From an uncultured Oscillospiraceae bacterium (GTDB lineage Bacteria; Bacillota_A; Clostridia; Oscillospirales; Oscillospiraceae), in the NCBI GenBank assembly GCA_900757695.1, contig CAAEOU010000050.1:1-8359 (forward strand): a stretch of DNA of 8,359 nucleotides, written 5' to 3'. Below the pieces are notes generated by a model, which worked only from the letters and a program-made list of their open reading frames with translations, searched no databases and was not told where the DNA came from. Below are positions 6,029 through 8,359 of the stretch, in pieces; positions within the stretch are counted from its first letter, which is position 1, and each line of letters starts with the position of its first letter. Position numbers and translations under genes: made by a program.

Positions 6029-7417
6029 TTATCTGCTCAGTACCTGATCAATGCTTACCGCGGCCAACTTCCCGGCACCCATGGCCTGAATCACGGTGGC
6101 GGCTCCGGTGACAGCGTCACCGCCGGCCCAGACTGCCTCATGGGATGTAAGTCCTGTCTCATCCACAAGAATGCAGCCCTTCTCATTGACCGAAAGCCCC
6201 GGTGTGGTGTCCTTGATGAGGGGATTGGGCGTGGTGCCCAGAGACATGATCACACAGTCTGCGGGAGCATCCTCCTCACTGCCGGGCACCACCATAGGAC
6301 GGCGGCGGCCGGAGCTGTCCGGTTCTCCCAGCTCCATTCGGATCAAAGTCATGGAGGAAACATCCCCCTGTTCATCTCCGTGGATCACGGTGGGGGCGCA
6401 GAGGGTACGGAGGCGGACGCCTTCCTCCAGCGCATGCTCCACCTCTTCCCGGCGGGCTGGAAGATCCTCCATGCTCCGGCGGTAGACCACAGTCACTTCT
6501 GCGCCAAGACGGCGGGCGCAGCGGGCCGCATCCATGGCCACGTTTCCTCCGCCTACCACAGCCACCCGTTTCCCGGAAAGCTGCATAATGGGTGTGCAGG
6601 AATCTGGCTGGTAGGCTTTCATCAGATTGATCCGGGTCAGGAATTCGTTGGCGGAGTATACGCCGCAGAGGTTCTCCCCGGGAATGTGCATGAACTGGGG
6701 AAGTCCCGCGCCGGAGCCCACAAAGACTGCCTCAAAGCCGTATTCCTCTATCAGTTGATCGATGGACAGGGTGCGGCCAATGACCATATTGGTCTCAATT
6801 TTTACGCCCATCGCCTTGAGACCGTCTACCTCCCTCTGGACAATGGCTTTGGGAAGACGAAACTCGGGAATGCCGTACACAAGTACGCCCCCTGCCAGAT
6901 GGAGGGCTTCAAAAACCGTGACGGAATATCCTTTTCTTGCCAAATCTCCTGCGCAGGTCAGGCCGCTGGGGCCGGAGCCGATGACCGCGACCCTGTGGCC
7001 GTTGGGGGCAGGTCTGGGAGGAATCTCACACACATGGTCGTTGTGCCAGTCGGCTGCAAACCGCTCCAGTCGGCCGATGCCCACAGGCTCCCCCTTGATT
7101 CCACGGACGCATCTGCTCTCGCACTGGCGCTCCTGAGGGCAGACACGGCCACAGACCGCAGGCAGCGCAGAGGTTTCGTAGATCACCTGATAGGCGCCTT
7201 CATAATCCTTCTCCGCAATTTTGCGGATGAAGCCGGGAATATCCACCTGCACCGGACAGCCATCCATACAGGGATGATTCCTGCAGCCCAGACACCGGGC
7301 TGCCTCATCCAGCGCCAGTGTCTCTGTGTAGCCAAGGGCAACCTCCAGGAAGTTGCCGCTGCGGATCTCAGGGGCCTGAGACGGCATAGGATTCTTGCAT
7401 TTGCTCATGTTTGCCAT
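6029..7417 (-). CDS. nfnB: NfnB, large subunit of NADH-dependent ferredoxin:NADP+ oxidoreductase (GltA/GltD-like)
   Basis: A 462-residue cytoplasmic flavoprotein related to the glutamate synthase small subunit. With NfnA it forms the electron-bifurcating transhydrogenase that couples NADPH oxidation to reduction of NAD+ and ferredoxin, or the reverse. The N-terminal part binds two [4Fe-4S] clusters through Cys42, 45, 50, 54 and Cys89, 93, 99, 103. An FAD-binding Rossmann motif, VIGSGPSGL, is at 145-153. A second dinucleotide site for NADPH, VVGGGNVAMD, is at 287-296 with a following RR pair near 313. The C-terminal AGGD (431-434) completes the FAD site. The ATG follows AAGGAGG by 8 bases, and that site lies in the end of nfnA; the gap between genes is 3 bases, so they are coupled. 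Database names such as GltA or SudA are possible, but there is no large glutamate synthase gene nearby and the NfnA partner settles the call. Confidence 0.93.
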   Translation of the reverse strand: MANMSKCKNPMPSQAPEIRSGNFLEVALGYTETLALDEAARCLGCRNHPCMDGCPVQVDIPGFIRKIAEKDYEGAYQVIYETSALPAVCGRVCPQERQCESRCVRGIKGEPVGIGRLERFAADWHNDHVCEIPPRPAPNGHRVAVIGSGPSGLTCAGDLARKGYSVTVFEALHLAGGVLVYGIPEFRLPKAIVQREVDGLKAMGVKIETNMVIGRTLSIDQLIEEYGFEAVFVGSGAGLPQFMHIPGENLCGVYSANEFLTRINLMKAYQPDSCTPIMQLSGKRVAVVGGGNVAMDAARCARRLGAEVTVVYRRSMEDLPARREEVEHALEEGVRLRTLCAPTVIHGDEQGDVSSMTLIRMELGEPDSSGRRRPMVVPGSEEDAPADCVIMSLGTTPNPLIKDTTPGLSVNEKGCILVDETGLTSHEAVWAGGDAVTGAATVIQAMGAGKLAAVSIDQVLSR

Positions 7418-7420
7418 TCC

Positions 7421-8260
7421 TCACGCCTCCTTCCGGAACAGATTGCAGGTCTGGCTGTACTTGTGCCGCTCCCAGTCGGCATACATCCGGCTCCGTTTCA
7501 GGCTCTCGTCCCAGTCCACCAGATGGCCGTCAAAGTCCGGCCCGTCTACACAGGCAAACTTCGTCTCACCGCCAACTGTGAGGCGGCAGCCACCGCACAT
7601 ACCGGTGCCGTCCACCATGATGGGATTCATGGAAACGGTGGTGGGAATGCCGTATTCCTCAGTGGTAAGCGCCACAAATTTCATCATGACAAGCGGCCCG
7701 ATGGCAATGACCTGATCGTAGAAGTGTCCCTTTCCAATCAAATCCCTCAGGGCATCGGTCACCAACCCCTTTTCTCCGTAGGAGCCATCGTCTGTGCAAA
7801 GCCGGAACAGGTCGGAGACGCTTCTGAATTTTTCCTCCAGAATCACCATATCTCGATTCCGGAAGCCTGCAATGGCATGTACCTCCGCACCGCAGTCGTG
7901 GAATTTTTTGAGGACAGGATAGGCAATGGCACAGCCAACACCGCCGCCGACCACGCAGACCTTCTTGTTTCCTTCGATCTCCGTGGGACGGCCCAGCGGG
8001 CCTACAAAGTCCTCCAAAAACTCACCCTGCTCCATATGTCGGAGCCGCTCTGTGGCGGCGCCCACGGTCTGAACGATAATGGTGACGGTGCCCTTTTCCC
8101 GGTCACAGTCATGGATGGTAATTGGAATGCGCTCGCCATCTTTGTGAGAACGAAGTATGACGAATTGCCCCGGCTGGGCTGTCTTTGCGGTCATTGGAGC
8201 CTCGATCTCATAGAGATTCACGCTGGGATTCAGCGTTTCCTTCTTCACAATTCGATACAT
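7421..8260 (-). CDS. nfnA: NfnA, small subunit of NADH-dependent ferredoxin:NADP+ oxidoreductase
   Basis: A 279-residue protein of the ferredoxin-NADP reductase superfamily, close in type to the PyrK dihydroorotate dehydrogenase electron-transfer subunit. The FAD site is RIPIT (44-48) with TVGAAT (65-70). The NAD site is VVGGGVGCAIAYPV (103-116). The C-terminal cluster region carries Cys222, Cys225 and Cys237 (MCGGC, FACVDGP) with Asp217 just before. This fits the [2Fe-2S] cluster held by three cysteines and one aspartate known from Thermotoga NfnA, and differs from the four cysteines of PyrK. NfnA binds NAD(H) and the bifurcation partner in NfnB holds NADP(H). The ATG is 9 bases after AAAGGAG. 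It is the first gene of a two-gene operon with nfnB and ends 3 bases before it. I see no clear promoter in the 99 upstream bases, so transcription may start beyond the window. Confidence 0.93.
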   Translation of the reverse strand: MYRIVKKETLNPSVNLYEIEAPMTAKTAQPGQFVILRSHKDGERIPITIHDCDREKGTVTIIVQTVGAATERLRHMEQGEFLEDFVGPLGRPTEIEGNKKVCVVGGGVGCAIAYPVLKKFHDCGAEVHAIAGFRNRDMVILEEKFRSVSDLFRLCTDDGSYGEKGLVTDALRDLIGKGHFYDQVIAIGPLVMMKFVALTTEEYGIPTTVSMNPIMVDGTGMCGGCRLTVGGETKFACVDGPDFDGHLVDWDESLKRSRMYADWERHKYSQTCNLFRKEA

Positions 8261-8359
8261 GGATGTTTTCTCCTTTTATTCTTCTTGATACAACGCTTGG
8301 GGTATTTGTCTCTTTGGAGGCAGAACCTATGATCTGGTCAGGGTTACAGGCGTCAGATA

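Noticed and set aside
5897..8332. An 811-residue open frame on the plus strand
   Set aside because: It lies antisense to nfnB and nfnA, both with full sets of cofactor motifs and good ribosome binding sites. Its product has no recognisable domain; it is a by-product of codon bias in the real genes.
8261..8359. Possible riboswitch or promoter before nfnA
   Set aside because: No known aptamer pattern and no convincing -35/-10 pair could be seen; only the ribosome binding site is supported.
1..8359. CRISPR arrays, insertion sequences, tRNA or rRNA genes, att sites
   Set aside because: No regular direct repeats, transposase motifs, terminal inverted repeats or tRNA-like folds were found.

Overview
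This 8.36 kb window looks like part of a chromosome from an obligately anaerobic, moderately GC-rich Firmicute, most likely a gut clostridium of the Oscillospiraceae type. I infer this from three things: AAGGAGG-type ribosome binding sites before almost every gene, sigma70/sigmaA-like promoters in AT-rich gaps, and an electron-bifurcating NfnAB pair. The taxonomic call is inference; no rRNA or marker gene is present.

Left part (1-1960), minus strand. A LysR-type regulator runs off the left edge (255 codons visible, C-terminus missing). It has its own TTGAAA-17-TACAAT promoter. A strong 15-bp hairpin terminator separates it from an upstream metallo-beta-lactamase-fold hydrolase gene, which also has its own promoter. 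The gap at about 1848-2090 is a divergent control region. It holds one promoter for the hydrolase, one for the rightward operon, two TTG...CAA dyads about two helical turns apart (candidate LysR sites), and a 14-bp palindrome over the rightward -10.

Middle part (2091-5807), plus strand. This is one tightly packed operon: a DUF169 protein, a short-chain dehydrogenase/reductase (SDR) starting one base after the DUF169 stop, a sodium:solute symporter (SSS) family permease, and three small membrane proteins of 43, 38 and 83 residues. The small genes follow at gaps of 14, 12 and 39 bases, each with its own ribosome binding site. The layout suggests regulated uptake and conversion of one unidentified small organic molecule: the symporter with small partners imports it, the SDR oxidises or reduces it, the hydrolase cleaves an ester, thioester or lactone, and DUF169 plays an unknown role. 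The substrate cannot be read from the sequence. The set of three small membrane proteins beside an SSS permease is the most novel item here.

Right part (5808-8359). Two hairpins sit between converging transcription units. Beyond them, on the minus strand, lies nfnA-nfnB, encoding the NADH-dependent ferredoxin:NADP+ oxidoreductase (electron-bifurcating transhydrogenase). It sets the NADPH/NADH/ferredoxin balance and could supply NAD(P)H to the neighbouring SDR, but it looks like a separate transcription unit. The last 99 bases hold the nfnA leader and no recognisable gene.
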